From Lytechinus pictus (lineage: Eukaryota > Echinodermata > Echinoidea > Temnopleuroida > Toxopneustidae), in the NCBI RefSeq assembly GCF_037042905.1, contig NC_087258.1:13188501-13252500 (forward strand): 64,000 nt of DNA, in the 5' to 3' direction. Made by a program: the position numbers and the translations under genes. The stretch's first letter is position 1. The number at the start of each line of letters is the position of its first letter. The notes below the pieces were generated by a model, which was not told the DNA's origin, made no database searches, and saw only the letters and a program-made list of their open reading frames with translations. Below are positions 20,059-54,611 of this stretch, in pieces.

Positions 20059-20668
20059 TTAAAGGACAAGTCCACCCCAACAAAAAGTTGATTTGAGTAA
20101 AAAAAGAAAAATCCAACAAGCATAACACTGAAAATTTCATCAAAATCGGATGTGAAATAAGAAAGTTATGACATTTTAAACTTTCGCTTAATTGCACAAA
20201 ACAGTTATATTCACATCCTGGTCGGTATGCAAATGAGGAGACTGATGACGTCATCCACTCACTATTTCTTTTGTATTTCATTATATGAAATATGAAATAT
20301 TCGAATTTTCTCCTCATTGTCAAGTGAAACAACGGGTATTTCCTCCATGAATATGTGAAATTAGCATTGTTTAATAATATGTGGTTCAGTCAAGTTGGTC
20401 CTTATTTTCAAATTTGCAAAAAACAAAATATTGTATAATTCAAACAATAGAAAACAAAAGAAATAGTGAGTGAGGGACATCATCGACCGTCTCATTTGCA
20501 TGTCACCGAGTTGTGCATATCATTGTTTTGTGAAAATAAGCCAAACTTTAAAATGGCATAACTATCTTATTTTACATGCGATTTTGATGAAATTTTCAGC
20601 GTTATGCTAGTTTGATTTTTCTCTATTTATTCAAATGAACATTTTACTGGGGTGGACTTGACCTTTAA
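20059..20668. mobile_element. MITE, family A, second copy
   Basis: Same ends and internal blocks as 17090-17701 (AAAGGACAAGTCCACCCC to GGGGTGGACTTGACCTTTAA). The two copies are diverged, suggesting independent insertions. Confidence 0.82.
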
Positions 20669-21463
20669 GTGAAGGCATTATAACCTACATTTCGCACATT
20701 AAGGGGTCTCAGATATAGATTTTGTTCACATCGCGTTTTCCCCATGAAGAGTGTTTTGTTTTTACCATTCATACGAATTACATTCAGGAGATGCCTTTGC
20801 ACCAGTTCTAACACGGGACTGTTTCAACGGTACCGAGTAATGATTTATGCCCGAGCAAACTAGTTATTATGTCTGAGATAAGAGATATTGATGTGGATCC
20901 TTGTTATTTTAATGAACATTCTCATCTCAAAACCATGACCGCTCATTAGAAGTAGTCATTAGTACAAGTCATTATCGTTTTTTTTTTGTTAGCTATAAAT
21001 GACCTCGTTGTTACTCCATTAGATAGTGGCCTAAAGATTGGGGGGGGGGCTTGGGGGCGCTTGTCACCACCCAAAAAATTCACGACTTAGAAAAAGAAAA
21101 GAGATAAGAAAAGAAAAGGGAGGGTGCATGAAATATGATATTATTTTCTGAATATTATTTCAAAATCTATCACAAAATTTGATTTTTGTAATAAAAATGT
21201 CGAAATTTTTACTCGGTCGCAACTTTTGCCCGATGAGCCATATCTGGCCCCGTCAAAACTTTTGGTTCATCACGCCATTTCCTTTGGAACATGAAATACA
21301 TGCGTACAAACATGCTAAAACAGTAAGGGTACGTTGGAAAAGGAGTAAGTTTTGTTGAATGCAACTAAAACCCAACCGGTTACGGCGCCATGGTATAGCC
21401 CTATTTAGTAGTTGGGCTAGACGACCTAAAGGAAATGTCATTCTTTTTCTCAACTGAATAACA

Positions 21464-24400
21464 GTAGACGGGTCAATATATGGTTTGACCAGGAACAAAT
21501 TGCAACAAATGATTTTTCAACTGTTTCTGGCAGTATTTGACCTCAGGAAAAACATACTAAAAATCTACCAAAATCCGCACATGGGAAAGTGGTTATTTTC
21601 AAGATGGCGTCCAAGATAACCGCCATTCACTGAAAATGGATATAAGTCACTCATTATCGACCCTAGAATCCTATTTGATTTCATATTCCATGGTACAGTG
21701 GGTAAACGAATTTGTTGAAACAAGTTAGAGTGAATATTAGCAATCTAGGGTACCAGAAAAATCCAAGATGGCGCCCAAAATGGCTGCCGTAGGCTAAAAA
21801 ATCCTTACTTACTTACTTAAGTGGCTTTAATTTGGTATCTATTCAATGGTTTTACTGGCGAAGTAGTACATCGGGACAAGTTACAAGGATAGTCAGTGGT
21901 CTGGTGTGTCCAAAAATCCAAGATGGCTTCCAAAGATTGAGTTTAAAATGGCTGTTAATGCTTAAAATGGACATAGCTCATATCACATCCACCTGAGAGA
22001 TATGATTTTGGTGTCTAGACCATGGTTTCAATGGACAAATAATACACTGGGATAAGTTACAAGGACAGTCAGTGGTCCGATATGTTCAAAAATGCAAGAT
22101 GGCTTCCAAAAATGGAGTAAAAAAATGATGTTGCTACTTTAAAAAACAAACATAGTTTTTTTCATTATCCGGGAATATGATTTTGTGCCTATACCAAGGT
22201 TAAATGGGTCAAATAATACATTGGGATAAGTTGCAAGGACGATGGGTGGTCAAATATGTCCAAAAGTCCACGGTGGCTTTAAAAGTAGTATAAATTAGCC
22301 GCGCTGATATTTACAAAATGGACAGAGTTCATGTAATATCCGTCAAGGGCATATGATTTTGATGACTAATCCATGGTTTTAAAGACAGAAAATTAGTTAC
22401 AATGACAGTCAGTTGACTAGTATGTCAAAAATCCTAGATGGCTTCCAAAAATCGGAATTTTAAAATCACCGCTTCTACTTTAAAATTGACATACTTCATT
22501 TAAAATCCACCAAGGAAATATAATTTCGGTGTCCACACTATGGTTTCATGGTTAAAATAATACGTTTGGACTGGTTGCATTGATATGCAGTTGTCCAATT
22601 TGCCTAAATATCCAAGAGGGTTTTCAAAAAAGGCATCTGAAACGACTCATAACACTCAATAGTGGTAAGAGTTCTACAATATCTACATGTATCTGTAAGA
22701 AATAATGTTGGTGTCTAAATTGTGGTAGGAAAGGTCAAATAATACATTCGAACAAGTAACAATGATGGTTACTATTCCATTTTGTCAAAAAAATCCACGA
22801 TGGATTCTAAAATTTCATCAGAATGGGTGGTGTTACCAACTCATGAAACAATATGATAACTTATCCCCATGTATTTAAGTGTAGGCACCAATATTATTTC
22901 TCACAGGTGGATATTGCAGGAACTAATATGTCCATTTTTAAGTAACAGCAGTCACTTTAGAACCCATTTTTTAAAGCCAACTTGGATTTCAAGGCAAAAT
23001 GGATAACTGCATATCATGGTAACCAGTCCCAAAGTATTCTTTGACCCTTTAAACTCTAGTGTAGACAGCAAAATCATACCTTCAAGATGTATTTCTAATA
23101 AACTATGTATACTTTTAAGTAACAACAGTCAATTTACACCCCATTTTTTAAAAAGTCATCTTAGATTTTTTAACATACACACATTTGACTGGTCTTGTAA
23201 CTTACCCTAGTGTATTACCTGACCCTTTATACCAAGGTTTATATATCAAATTCGTATTCCCCAGACAGATATTGAACAAACCATGTCCTTTTATAAGTAA
23301 CATCAGACATTTTTTACTCCGTTTTTTGACGCCATCTTGTAATTTTTTAACATACACACATTTGACTGGTCTTGTAACTTACCCTAGTGTATTACCTGAC
23401 CCTTTATACCAAGGTTTAGATATCAAATTCGTATTCCCCAGACAGATATTGAACAAACTATGTCCTTTTATAAGTAACATCAGACATTTTTTACTCAATT
23501 TTTGGACGCCATCTTGTAATTGTGAACATACTAGACCACTGACTGTCATTGTAACTTAACCTAGATTATAATTTGACCCTTATAACCATAGTTTAGACAC
23601 CGAAATCATATATCACAGGCGGATATAAAATGAGCTATGCCACTTTTAAGTATCAGCAGCCATTTTAGAATCAATTTTTTGAAGCCATATTTGATTTTTG
23701 GTCATACCAGGCCACCGACTGTCCTTGTAACTTGCCCAAATATATTAATTGATCCTTGAAACCAGTGGTTTAGACACGGAAATCACATCTCCCAGGCCGA
23801 TATGAAATGAGCTATGTCCGCTTTAAGTATTAGCAGCCATTTCAGAATCAATTTTTGGAATCCATCGGGGATTTTTGCACATACCAGACCACTGACTTTC
23901 CTTGTAACTTGTCTCAATGTAATATTTGACCACTTTAACCATGGTATAGATACAAAAATCATATTTCTGGATATTGAGTAATTTATGTCGGTTTTTTTAA
24001 GTAGCAACAGCAATTTTAGACTCCATTTTTTTAAAGCTATCTTGGATTTTTTAACATACTGGACCACTGACTGTCCTTGCAATTTGTCCCAATGTCTTAT
24101 TTGACCATTGACATAATTGTCTAGACACCAAAATCATTATGTCCCAGGCGGATATAAAACGAACTATGTCCATTTTAATTATCAATAGCCATTCTAAACT
24201 CCCTTTTTAGAAGCCATCTTGGATTTTCGGACACACCAGACCACTGGCTGTCCTTGTAACTTGTTCCATTGTACTACTTCACCCTTAAAACCATTGAATA
24301 AAAACCAAAATTAAAGCCACTTAGATGAATTGTGGATTTTCAGTCTACGGCATTCATTTTGGGCGCCATCTTGGATTTTGCAGGTACATTGGAGGGCATA

Positions 24401-24681
24401 TAATTCACTCTAGCCTGTATCAACAATTTTTGTACCCCCTAGACCATGAAATATGGACCGAAATAGGATCTAGGGTGGATAAAGTTTTAGTTGTATCCAT
24501 ATTTAGTGATGGCGGCCATCTTGGACGCCATCTTGAAAATAACCACTTTCCCGGATGCGGATTTTGGTAGATTTTTAATATGTTGTTCCTGAGGTAAAAT
24601 AGTACAAAACACCGTTGAAAAATCATTTGTTGCAATTTGTTCCGGGTAAGGGTATTTTTGGTCGTATATTGACCCGTCTAC
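21464..24681. mobile_element. large foldback element with ~177-bp internal repeat units
   Basis: The ends are inverted: GTAGACGGGTCAATATA at the left and TATATTGACCCGTCTAC at the right, with homology continuing inward for over 200 bp (GAAAGTGGTTATTTTCAAGA and its inverse). Between them lie about 18 degenerate units with a CCAAGATGGCTTCC core: forward at about 21598, 21762, 21919, 22096, 22268, 22431, 22612 and 22796, then inverted at about 22977, 23155, 23330, 23507, 23683, 23860, 24037, 24212, 24366 and 24513. Most steps are 172-184 bp. Units 23188-23364 and 23365-23541 are nearly identical. No transposase is encoded. Confidence 0.85.
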
Positions 24682-25953
24682 AGGGACAGTTGAGTTACAT
24701 GTACCATTTTTTCATACTCCCCTTTCTCCCTTTCCAACTTTCATCTTCGTTTTCTTCCCTTTCTTGTCTCTCTTTTTATGCTACACTTGAAAAAAAATCA
24801 TATAAGGTCGGTCACCAGCAGCGCCGAAAGTGCATCAAACGCAATTCTCAAACATGTCAAATGCGCATGCGCTTTTGATTAGAAGTTGACGAACAGGTTA
24901 CGTTTTAGTTTTGAAGATAAATGAAATCAACGTGCCAATGCCAGTTTTATAGTAAGAGATACCAGCTGAAGACTATATCTCATCTCTCGATCGCATCTGG
25001 CAGGCGGATCATGACACAAGCTATTGGTTTTAGGGAAATCACATTGCCTTCTTTAAACAAATCTGTTATGACGAAATATGCATTCTGTATATATGTGTTG
25101 AAAATGATATTTTGTACAAACGGAATAAAAATATGTGTTTATTTGAATGAATGAATGAATGAATGAATGAATTTAAAATCTACCCCATCACAAAGGCCTC
25201 TACAAAAATAGTCTTTATCATTACATTTTTAATCCGCCGCAGTAAATATTTTTTTTTTAAAATCTGTTAACACATATTGGAAATCTATTAATCAATGAAA
25301 TTATACAACTTTTGAAAAATTGTAAATTTCGTTTCTCTGCAAGACCTTTACGGTCTGCAATACGGTAAAAACAACAACAATAAACAGGAATATCTTTATA
25401 TCCTGATTTTAGTTTGCAATTTATCGTTCAATTCACAGACATGTATCAAAGCAACATGAGAAAAGAAAATATGTGTGAATCTATTCATGGATACATTTTC
25501 CCCCTTTGTTAACAACAAACCGCTGTTCTGTTGGAACAAAAACATGTCACGCCCCCAAAGAATCTGTTGTTGCTTTTTTCCCAGATTCTTTTTTTTTTCC
25601 GCAAAGGCAGCTTTCTTCTCTCCCACGCCTTATGTTACAGTCCCACCAACGAAAGCGACTCCAAACCGACCGATGGTATGTCATTTGAAATAACGTAACA
25701 ATCTTTGATCGTTCTGTGTAGGATTATTTAGTGTGACCGACGCGTTAGAGACTACCCTAGATTTCACTGCGTGTATACCATATGGTATTTACACCTAAAC
25801 AATAACCGCACAAGTGTAAGTGTTTAATACATGTATTAATAAACCGGGAAGTAGAGTATCATATCGCAATTTAGTTGTGGTGGTGGTCTGATCAACACAG
25901 GCATATTTTGCTTATCTAGACATCGCTTACATCCAGGAACTTTGAGAGTGAAA

Positions 25954-37773
<11,820 letters not shown>

Positions 37774-38495
37774 AGAGCATTATCAACCCTTGGGATGATA
37801 CTTCATTATGTAACTTTTCTGAACAGAATATTGATACCATTATGTCTGGTTTGACAGTTATTCCCAAAAATTTATTTTGATTACTCTCTTTATGTTCTCT
37901 TCGTCTGTCAATGCCTTTCTCGTTCTCTAACTTCTCCTCTCGCCCTCTCTTTCTTTTTCTGTCTCCCCTCTCTCAATTCTTTCCTTCATACTCGCCCTCC
38001 TTCTACTTTGGTTTCCCGCTGCACTGGTCTTGTCTCCTTTTCTCCTGACTATGCTCACAAGCACAACACATTTCTCTGCACTTAGTTACATAATCTCTCG
38101 AAATTCGGGTTATCTATTTTCATTGTGAATGAATATATTTTTCTTGTCAAGGGATTGCCTGAGATCGTTAGTACGGCGATTCTCTCATTCCTGGCTGACT
38201 TGCCCTCGTCTAATTATTCATGTTCATCTGAGACAGAAGGGGTTAAACTACAATGTTACACGCAACAATTAAGTGTGTCATTGCATCATTCAAAAAATAG
38301 TGAATGTTGTCAGATCAAATGATGTACCGCGAAACCACTCCACTCTTCTTCATCGCCATGGAAACCATCAGAAGTCGTAGATCAAATCAATCCAATCATA
38401 AAAACAACTGATTACTGTAATTCTAAGTATTGTTATCTTTATTGGCAAAATAAGGAAATCGTTGACAACCGATTGTTTTTTTATGTATTTGGCAC

Positions 38496-38501
38496 AATAA
38501 A
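38496..38501 (+). terminator. polyadenylation signal AATAAA, beta-tubulin gene 3
   Basis: First canonical AATAAA on the coding strand after the stop, 723 nt downstream. It implies a 3' UTR of about 740 nt, containing a CT-rich tract at 37880-38040. Confidence 0.45.
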
Positions 38502-38885
38502 CATGAAAACCTTGCAAATAACAATGAACTGCATGTGATTGTATTGTACTGTTGGAAGAAAGATAAGATTATTAAAAGGTTTGATTTTAAAATGTAAGAA
38601 TGGATGGAAGTGCAAACATGGGGAGATGATAGTGTGAGAAATTAAGATGATGTGAGAAATGAATAACTGGCCTAAGAGGATTAATTAATTGGTAAATGAA
38701 ATAATAACGAAAGGAGAGGAAGGCAGAAAAAAGGGAAAGGGAATAGACAGATGGAGTGCAAATAAAAATAAGGAAGGTTAAAATAAAGAACCAAATGGAA
38801 ATATCGAACAAAAAATGAATGAAATGAAATACAAGAATACCATGGAAATAATGAATTAGAAGTGAAAAGGATAGAACTAATGAAA

Positions 38886-39085
38886 CAATCTCCCCATCTC
38901 CATCCGTAATGCATCCACTGTCGAATCTTTTAAAACACTCCTCAAATCTTACCTCATTAAGCAGTCCTCTTAATTCCTTATCCTGTTCTCTCTCACTGTA
39001 TTTTGTTACTTCTTTTTTTTCTCTCTTTCCAATGCGCTTAGAAACTGTTGTATTAAGCGCTATATAAATGTTAATTATTATTATT
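38886..39085 (+). mobile_element. LINE 3' end remnant
   Basis: Encodes a short C-terminal peptide (IRNASTVESFKTLLKSYLIK then stop at 38972) of the form seen at the end of CR1/L2-like reverse transcriptase ORFs. A 3' UTR follows, ending in AAGCGCTATATAAATGTTAA and ATT repeats. Everything upstream is missing, as in 5'-truncated insertions. Confidence 0.7.
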
Positions 39086-39415
39086 ATTTATTATTTGAAG
39101 AAAGCAATAAAGAAAGAAAGAAAGTAAAAGAATAAAAGACGGTAAACAAGAGAGAATGGCTGACATAAATAAGATGAAAACGCACAGAGAGAAAAGACTG
39201 AGTAAGAAAAAAAAACAGACAAAGACATGAAGGAGGAAGAGGAAGGGTTGGCTAATATTCGTGGAAGATTATAGAAATATTTGAATCGTATAAGAAAACT
39301 GTATCTAAATTGTCTCTTAATATACAATATACTTATTTGATAAAATCAAGCTAGATGTGGAGCGACGAGGCGAGAAGTTTTGAACAATCCGATAAAAACC
39401 ATGTGATGGCGTAAT

Positions 39416-39580
39416 CAAGGGCCGCGGAATGGTTTTGAATGTGGGACGGTGTGGGGGGGGGGGGGGGGGTGACCATGCAAAAAAATCACAGTCATTTGCA
39501 CGTTTTGTATGCGGATTTAGAAAAAAAAAGTAGGGGTAGGCTGAGCCCCTCCAGCCCCTTCCACGGTTCCGCAGCCCCTG
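39416..39580. mobile_element. short MITE with CAGGGGCCGCGG-type ends, second copy
   Basis: CAAGGGCCGCGGAATGG at the left, TTCCGCAGCCCCTG at the right, with a shared GACCATGCAAAAAAATCACA interior as in 19400-19529. Confidence 0.7.
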
Positions 39581-40276
39581 ATAGTACAATGACCCCTTTT
39601 TTAAAGACTACGATGCAAACTACATCTTTCGTAAGCGATGTTTAATTTTATAAGTTTCTTTAATAGATGCCGAGTTTGCCGACATTACTTTCTCTTCATG
39701 GTGAACTAATCCGACGGATTTTCCATTAGAATCAAATTGACAAAGATATTGGTGAACCATCTCGTAAGGAAAACTTCTGTAAAATATTTAAAGGAGAAGC
39801 TATAGCAGGATTAGGCAGTAACATTGGCCCTGTATACTACTAACATATTTCGAAACAAGTGTATCACAGGTTACAAAGTTCTATTGTTTCAAGTGACCGG
39901 TAAATTGACAGTGCGAAATAATAAATAACATGATTAACGTATCCAGCACTATAAATGTAGGTAAAACGCATTGCGTTGGTTGCAAGTTTCAAAATGTGGA
40001 AGAAAAGCACGAGCGGCAGATGTTCTAAACGTGAAATGGAATATTCACAATACTCCCGTTTCATGGATTGATGAGATCTACACTTTGGGCAATACTATTT
40101 AAAATTAGAGTAAAAAACACACACACACAAATGATATGATAATGTGAAAAATAATTTCGAGTGATATCATCATAGTCTTTTCTCACACCATTATGTTAAG
40201 AATGAACATGACGTATTATGGCACTTATAGGATTGTGATAGATAAATATAACTTATTTTCTATGATGAACGTCTAA

Positions 40277-50654
<10,378 letters not shown>

Positions 50655-52663
50655 GTCAAATGAGATGGTTTTGACCGGGGTTGGCTTGGGAGAAAGAAGT
50701 GTGGATGAGAATATGAGCGAGAGTATTATTGAGAGTGAAGATCGAGAGCAACTTGGAAGCGTTGGTGGCGATCCCCGAGCGGGTGGCGAGGAGGGTGGGG
50801 GGGGGGGGGGTGGGGGTCGTGGCCCCTCGATTGTCTAATTCGTTCCGCGGCCCCTGCCCTCTGATAATGTTTTTGCTCATTGGATTCTTTAAAAATTAAA
50901 GACAAAAATTGGCATACAGGTGGAACATAATTTATATAGTTACATGAATCACCCGGTTCTTTGGTTACTATTATAACCGGATTGTCTTCTCTGCAACCCA
51001 GATAACTGATTGTACACTAGGCCTATATTACGATGAAAATGAAATGATATACGTGTACATGCATGCGGATCCAGGATTGACATTCGGGGGGGGGGTGGTG
51101 TACAAACGTTTTCTGCAGTCAAACAAACCAAACCCACCTCCCACTAGTCTGCTGGCACAGACCCTGATTGGAACTTTGATCAACAAGTGTGCCTCCACGC
51201 AAAGACTAGCACATACACAACTTGCTGTTCCATGCAATACTGAGCGAGAGAGCCTGCAGTACACAAGGCTTGAGTAGGCTGCACATTCAGACCCTTAACA
51301 CGAGTGAAGGGTTTGCCCAGCAGATAACCTCCTCCTAGAAAATAAAGAGATAGCAAAGGTCCTAGCTGCCATAATAACACCCCAAAAGATATGACATTGA
51401 CAAATAAAAATAATAATCCACCAAAATTACCACAGGGTGGGGGGGGGGGTGGGGGCTTGGCACCTGCATATAATACTCCCATGGTCAAAACCACTGCTCA
51501 TTAACGAGTATAAGCTAATCCAGCATAGATCTACTATAGGTCTAAAGTCTCCTTATAAAAAGAAATCAAATGTAACTAACATTTCTATAGCGCTTTTTCT
51601 TAAAGGTCAAGTCCAACTCCAGACAAATGTTGATTTGAATAAATAGATAAAAATCTAACGAACATAACGCTGAAAAATTCATCAAAATCGGATGTAAATA
51701 AGAAAGTTATGACATTTTAAAGTTTCGCATATTTTTCTCAAAACAGTTATATGCACAACTCAGTGATATGCAAATGCGAAAATCTATGATGTCCATCACT
51801 CACTATTTATTTTGTTTTTTATTGTTTGAATTATACAATATTTCAATTTATACAGAATCGACAATAATGTAAAACTTGACTGAACTACATAATGTTAATA
51901 ATCTAAATTTCTTATATAGGCCTACACTGTCTTCTTGTGTGATGTTAAAGGGATGGTCCGGAGGGAAGAATAAAGCTCGATTCCAAATGACATGGGTGAG
52001 AAAATCAGAATATTTCGTATTTCAGATTATAAAATACAAAAGAAATAGTGAGTGCGTGATGTCATCAGTCCCCTCATTTGCATACTGGCCAGGATGTGCA
52101 TATAACTGTTGTGTGAAACTAAGCGAAACTTTAAAATGTCATAACTTTCTTATTTTACATCCGATTTTGATTGAATTTTCAGTGTTATGATTATTGGATT
52201 TTTCTCTTTCTATTCAAATCAAGTTTTGGTCGGGGTGGACTTGTCCTTTAACAAGGTATAGGTCTAATTTTATATTTTGATTGGAAAGTTTTTGATTTTC
52301 ACTAATTCTGATTGTATTGGGGGTACTGAAACAAAAGCACATTGGATGATGTTCAAGGGGAAAACAAGACGATAAAGAGAGAGAGAGAGAGCGGGAGGGG
52401 CGATCGATAGGTTTGTAGGCACAGACCCCATGTTTTCACAATTCTCATAGTGGATACTGCAGAGTCTCAATTAGTGAGACTATATTCACTATGTACTGTG
52501 ACTGGATCGATACAGACAGAGAGATTACACTTGTTGGTTTCAGATTCGATAAGGGTCTGTGTATGCAGACTAAATCCATAGCGTAAACTGTTGATTACAC
52601 ATGCACAAAGATTCGCGCTATCTAACGTACTTATCGTTTAGAACGCCCTCGCCGGACAGAGGG
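50655..52663. other. intergenic region between TMEM26 and the tRNA gene
   Basis: Contains a truncated CAGGGGCCGCGG MITE (about 50795-50856) in the likely TMEM26 promoter, a CATGCGGATCCAGGATTGAC fragment near 51060, a G run (51437-51450) and a family A MITE (51600-52252). No TATA box for TMEM26 was recognised. Confidence 0.6.
51600..52252. mobile_element. MITE, family A, third copy
   Basis: TTAAAGGTCAAGTCCAACTC to GGGGTGGACTTGTCCTTTAA, with two GAAAGTTATGACATTTTAAA-type blocks in inverted arrangement. A family B-like end (TTAAAGGGATGGTCCGG) is embedded near 51945. Confidence 0.78.
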
Positions 52664-52736
52664 GTTTCCGTAGTGTAGTGGTTATCACGTGAGTTTTACA
52701 CACTCAAGGTCCCCGGTTCGAGCCCGGGCGGAAACA
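52664..52736 (+). tRNA. tRNA-Val(UAC)
   Basis: 73 nt cloverleaf. The acceptor GTTTCCG/CGGAAAC pairs fully; the anticodon stem TGAGT/ACTCA encloses TTTACAC, giving anticodon TAC; the T stem CCCGG/CCGGG pairs fully with loop TTCGAGC; discriminator is A. The A box (TAGTGTAGTGG) and B box (GGTTCGAGCCC) are intact. The body closely resembles eukaryotic tRNA-Val. No intron. It stands alone between TMEM26 and GOLIM4. Confidence 0.95.
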
Positions 52737-52740
52737 CTTA

Positions 52741-52751
52741 TTTTTTTTTTT
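52741..52751 (+). terminator. Pol III terminator of tRNA-Val
   Basis: Run of eleven T on the coding strand starting 5 nt after the tRNA 3' end, the standard RNA polymerase III stop signal. Confidence 0.9.
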
Positions 52752-53369
52752 CAATGCATAATTGCTTGCGTCCACTCTCATTTTACCCCAAATATGAATA
52801 TGAAGTATGTATTTTATTTATTTAGAAGCTATTTGGTTTGCATTCAGTTTCCTGGCTGGGGTATGACAATATTATTATTGACCGTAAAGTTGGTAATTTT
52901 AGTACTAGGATGGATCCATAGTACCGGTATACTTAACCTGTCGTATGATAGCAAAAATGCAATATTTATAATACATTGGCAATCTCTCTTTTGTCAACCT
53001 CTCGTTTTATTTCGTTATCTCTCTTTCCTTCAGTGTCTTTTTTTTACAACTCCCTCGAATTTCACCCTACATAATTGGAATCAATAAAAATGTACAAAGT
53101 TTATATTAATTATGAGCATATTATTTTTGATATTTTTATGCAGTATACATGTGGCGGTGATAATGCTTCCGGTCACCCAGGCTGACACACATAGCACTGA
53201 TCTCCATAAATTTATTCATGTTTCATCATGTGTTATATGATTTTGGCAAATAAATGGATATATACATAAACGAATGAATGAATTAATAAGTAGTAGTAGT
53301 AGTAGTAGTATATAAGTTGTAGTAGTAAACAACTATACTGTTGTCAACCAAAAATAATCAGACTAAAAT

Positions 53370-53515
53370 GTCTTCTTCTTTTTTCTTCTTTTCCGCTTTT
53401 GGTTCTTCTTCTTTTCGTATTCTTCTTTATTCTTCTTCTTATTCTTCTTCTATTTCTTTTTCTTCTTCTTCCTCCTCCTCCTCCTCCTCTTCTTCCTCTT
53501 GCTCCTCCTCTTTAA
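53370..53515. repeat. TTC/TCC-rich pyrimidine microsatellite
   Basis: About 145 bp of imperfect TTC and TCC triplets abutting a family B MITE. The apparent poly-serine ORF is a repeat artefact. An AGT run lies just upstream (53290-53312). Confidence 0.85.
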
Positions 53516-54102
53516 TGGTCCGGGCTGAAAGTATTTATAGCTTAATAAATAGAGTAGAATTCACTGAGCAAAATGCCGAAAATTTCATCAAAATCGGATA
53601 ACAAATAACAAATTTATTGAATTTTAAAGTTTAGCAATAGTTGTGAAAATTTTCGTCATGAATATTCATTAGGTGGGCTGATGATGTCACATCCCCACTT
53701 GTTCTTTTGTATTTTATTATATGAAATTAGGTTTATAAATTTTTCCTCCAAGAACTAGAAAATTTGGATTGACAACTGATTTAGTGCATTAGATATTTAT
53801 TGCTGCAACTTATTTCATTAAAAGGGAGACACATTATGCATACAAGTATGAAATAATGAAAAAATTATGATTTTATGTAATGACATAAGAAAACGGAAAG
53901 TGGGGATGTGACATCATCAGCCCACCTACATGACCTAATGAATATTCATGATGACTGTTTTCACAAAATATTGCTAAACTTTAAACTTCAATAACTTTAT
54001 TATTTTTTATCCGATTTTGATGAAATTTTCGGCATTTTGCTCAGTGAATTCTACTCTATGTATTAAGATGTGAAAATTTTTTCCGCCCGGACCATCCCTT
54101 TA
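53511..54102. mobile_element. MITE, family B, palindromic copy
   Basis: Both ends are of the same type (TTTAATGGTCCGGGCTG and CGCCCGGACCATCCCTTTAA), so the whole 590 bp can fold on itself. Inner arms carry GAGCAAAATGCCGAAAATTT and its inverse. Confidence 0.82.
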
Positions 54103-54611
54103 AGTTAGAGTACATCCCTGTAGTTGTTCAGAGCTGCACTGATATAAAAAATAAGTATCCATCTGAAAATCTAGGAAAGTGGTAAGTATGCCCACTTCTA
54201 GACAAAATAACTACTATTTAAGTTATTATTTTCATTATTGAATTATTTATCAGCATATAAGTGGCAATTTCCTATTCAAAAGCGTATTTATTTCCTGTGC
54301 TGCACTACCATTTGGCTGCCGCAGAGGGAGCTCGAAATCAATTAATTGTGTACACAAATTACGTCTACGTGGGCTGATTTCGTGAAGAGGATTGATGCTA
54401 GAATTCAGGATGATCAGATGATTTCTTTCACGTTTTGTAAATGTCTGACAGAAATCTGAAGAGGTTGAATACTTGAGCGAGGTGTATACCACGGCAATGA
54501 TCGTGGACAGTCTACTTATCATTTAAAATCTGCATGTCTAGTACCAGGTACTCGCATTCTGTCAAGTTGGATTTCGGCAGGCAGCCAGCCCTATCGTTGA
54601 CCGTCGACAAC

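Larger units (their letters stand above)
15880..25953. other. intergenic region between divergent beta-tubulin genes 2 and 3
   Basis: About 10 kb without a recognisable gene. It begins with a segment (15915-16960) that is a diverged direct copy of 8100-9260, followed by nested TIR elements (17019-19925), a family A MITE (20059-20668), a GCGAGCG-type repeat (about 21060-21250) and the large foldback element (21464-24681). From 24700 to 25950 there is unclassified AT-rich DNA with a GAAT microsatellite (25145-25171). No TATA box is evident upstream of gene 3. Confidence 0.7.
38502..40276. other. intergenic region between convergent beta-tubulin gene 3 and TMEM26
   Basis: Holds purine-rich DNA (38580-38880), a LINE 3' end (38886-39085), GAAA-rich sequence (39095-39240) and a short MITE (39416-39580). 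The remaining sequence to 40276 is unclassified; no canonical polyadenylation signal for TMEM26 was found here. Confidence 0.6.

Noticed and set aside
23185-23559. 124-codon ORF with a repeated peptide
   Set aside because: Reflects two nearly identical 177-bp units of the foldback element (177 is divisible by three), not a protein gene.
21464-24681. CRISPR-like array
   Set aside because: Units are ~177 bp, degenerate and inverted half-way, in a eukaryotic setting; this is a transposon-type repeat.
53341-53601. Poly-serine ORF
   Set aside because: Translation of a TTC/TCC microsatellite running into a MITE.
54534-54611. Upstream in-frame ATG for GOLIM4
   Set aside because: T at -3 gives poor context and adds 26 residues absent from the family; 54612 has A at -3 and a family-like N-terminus.
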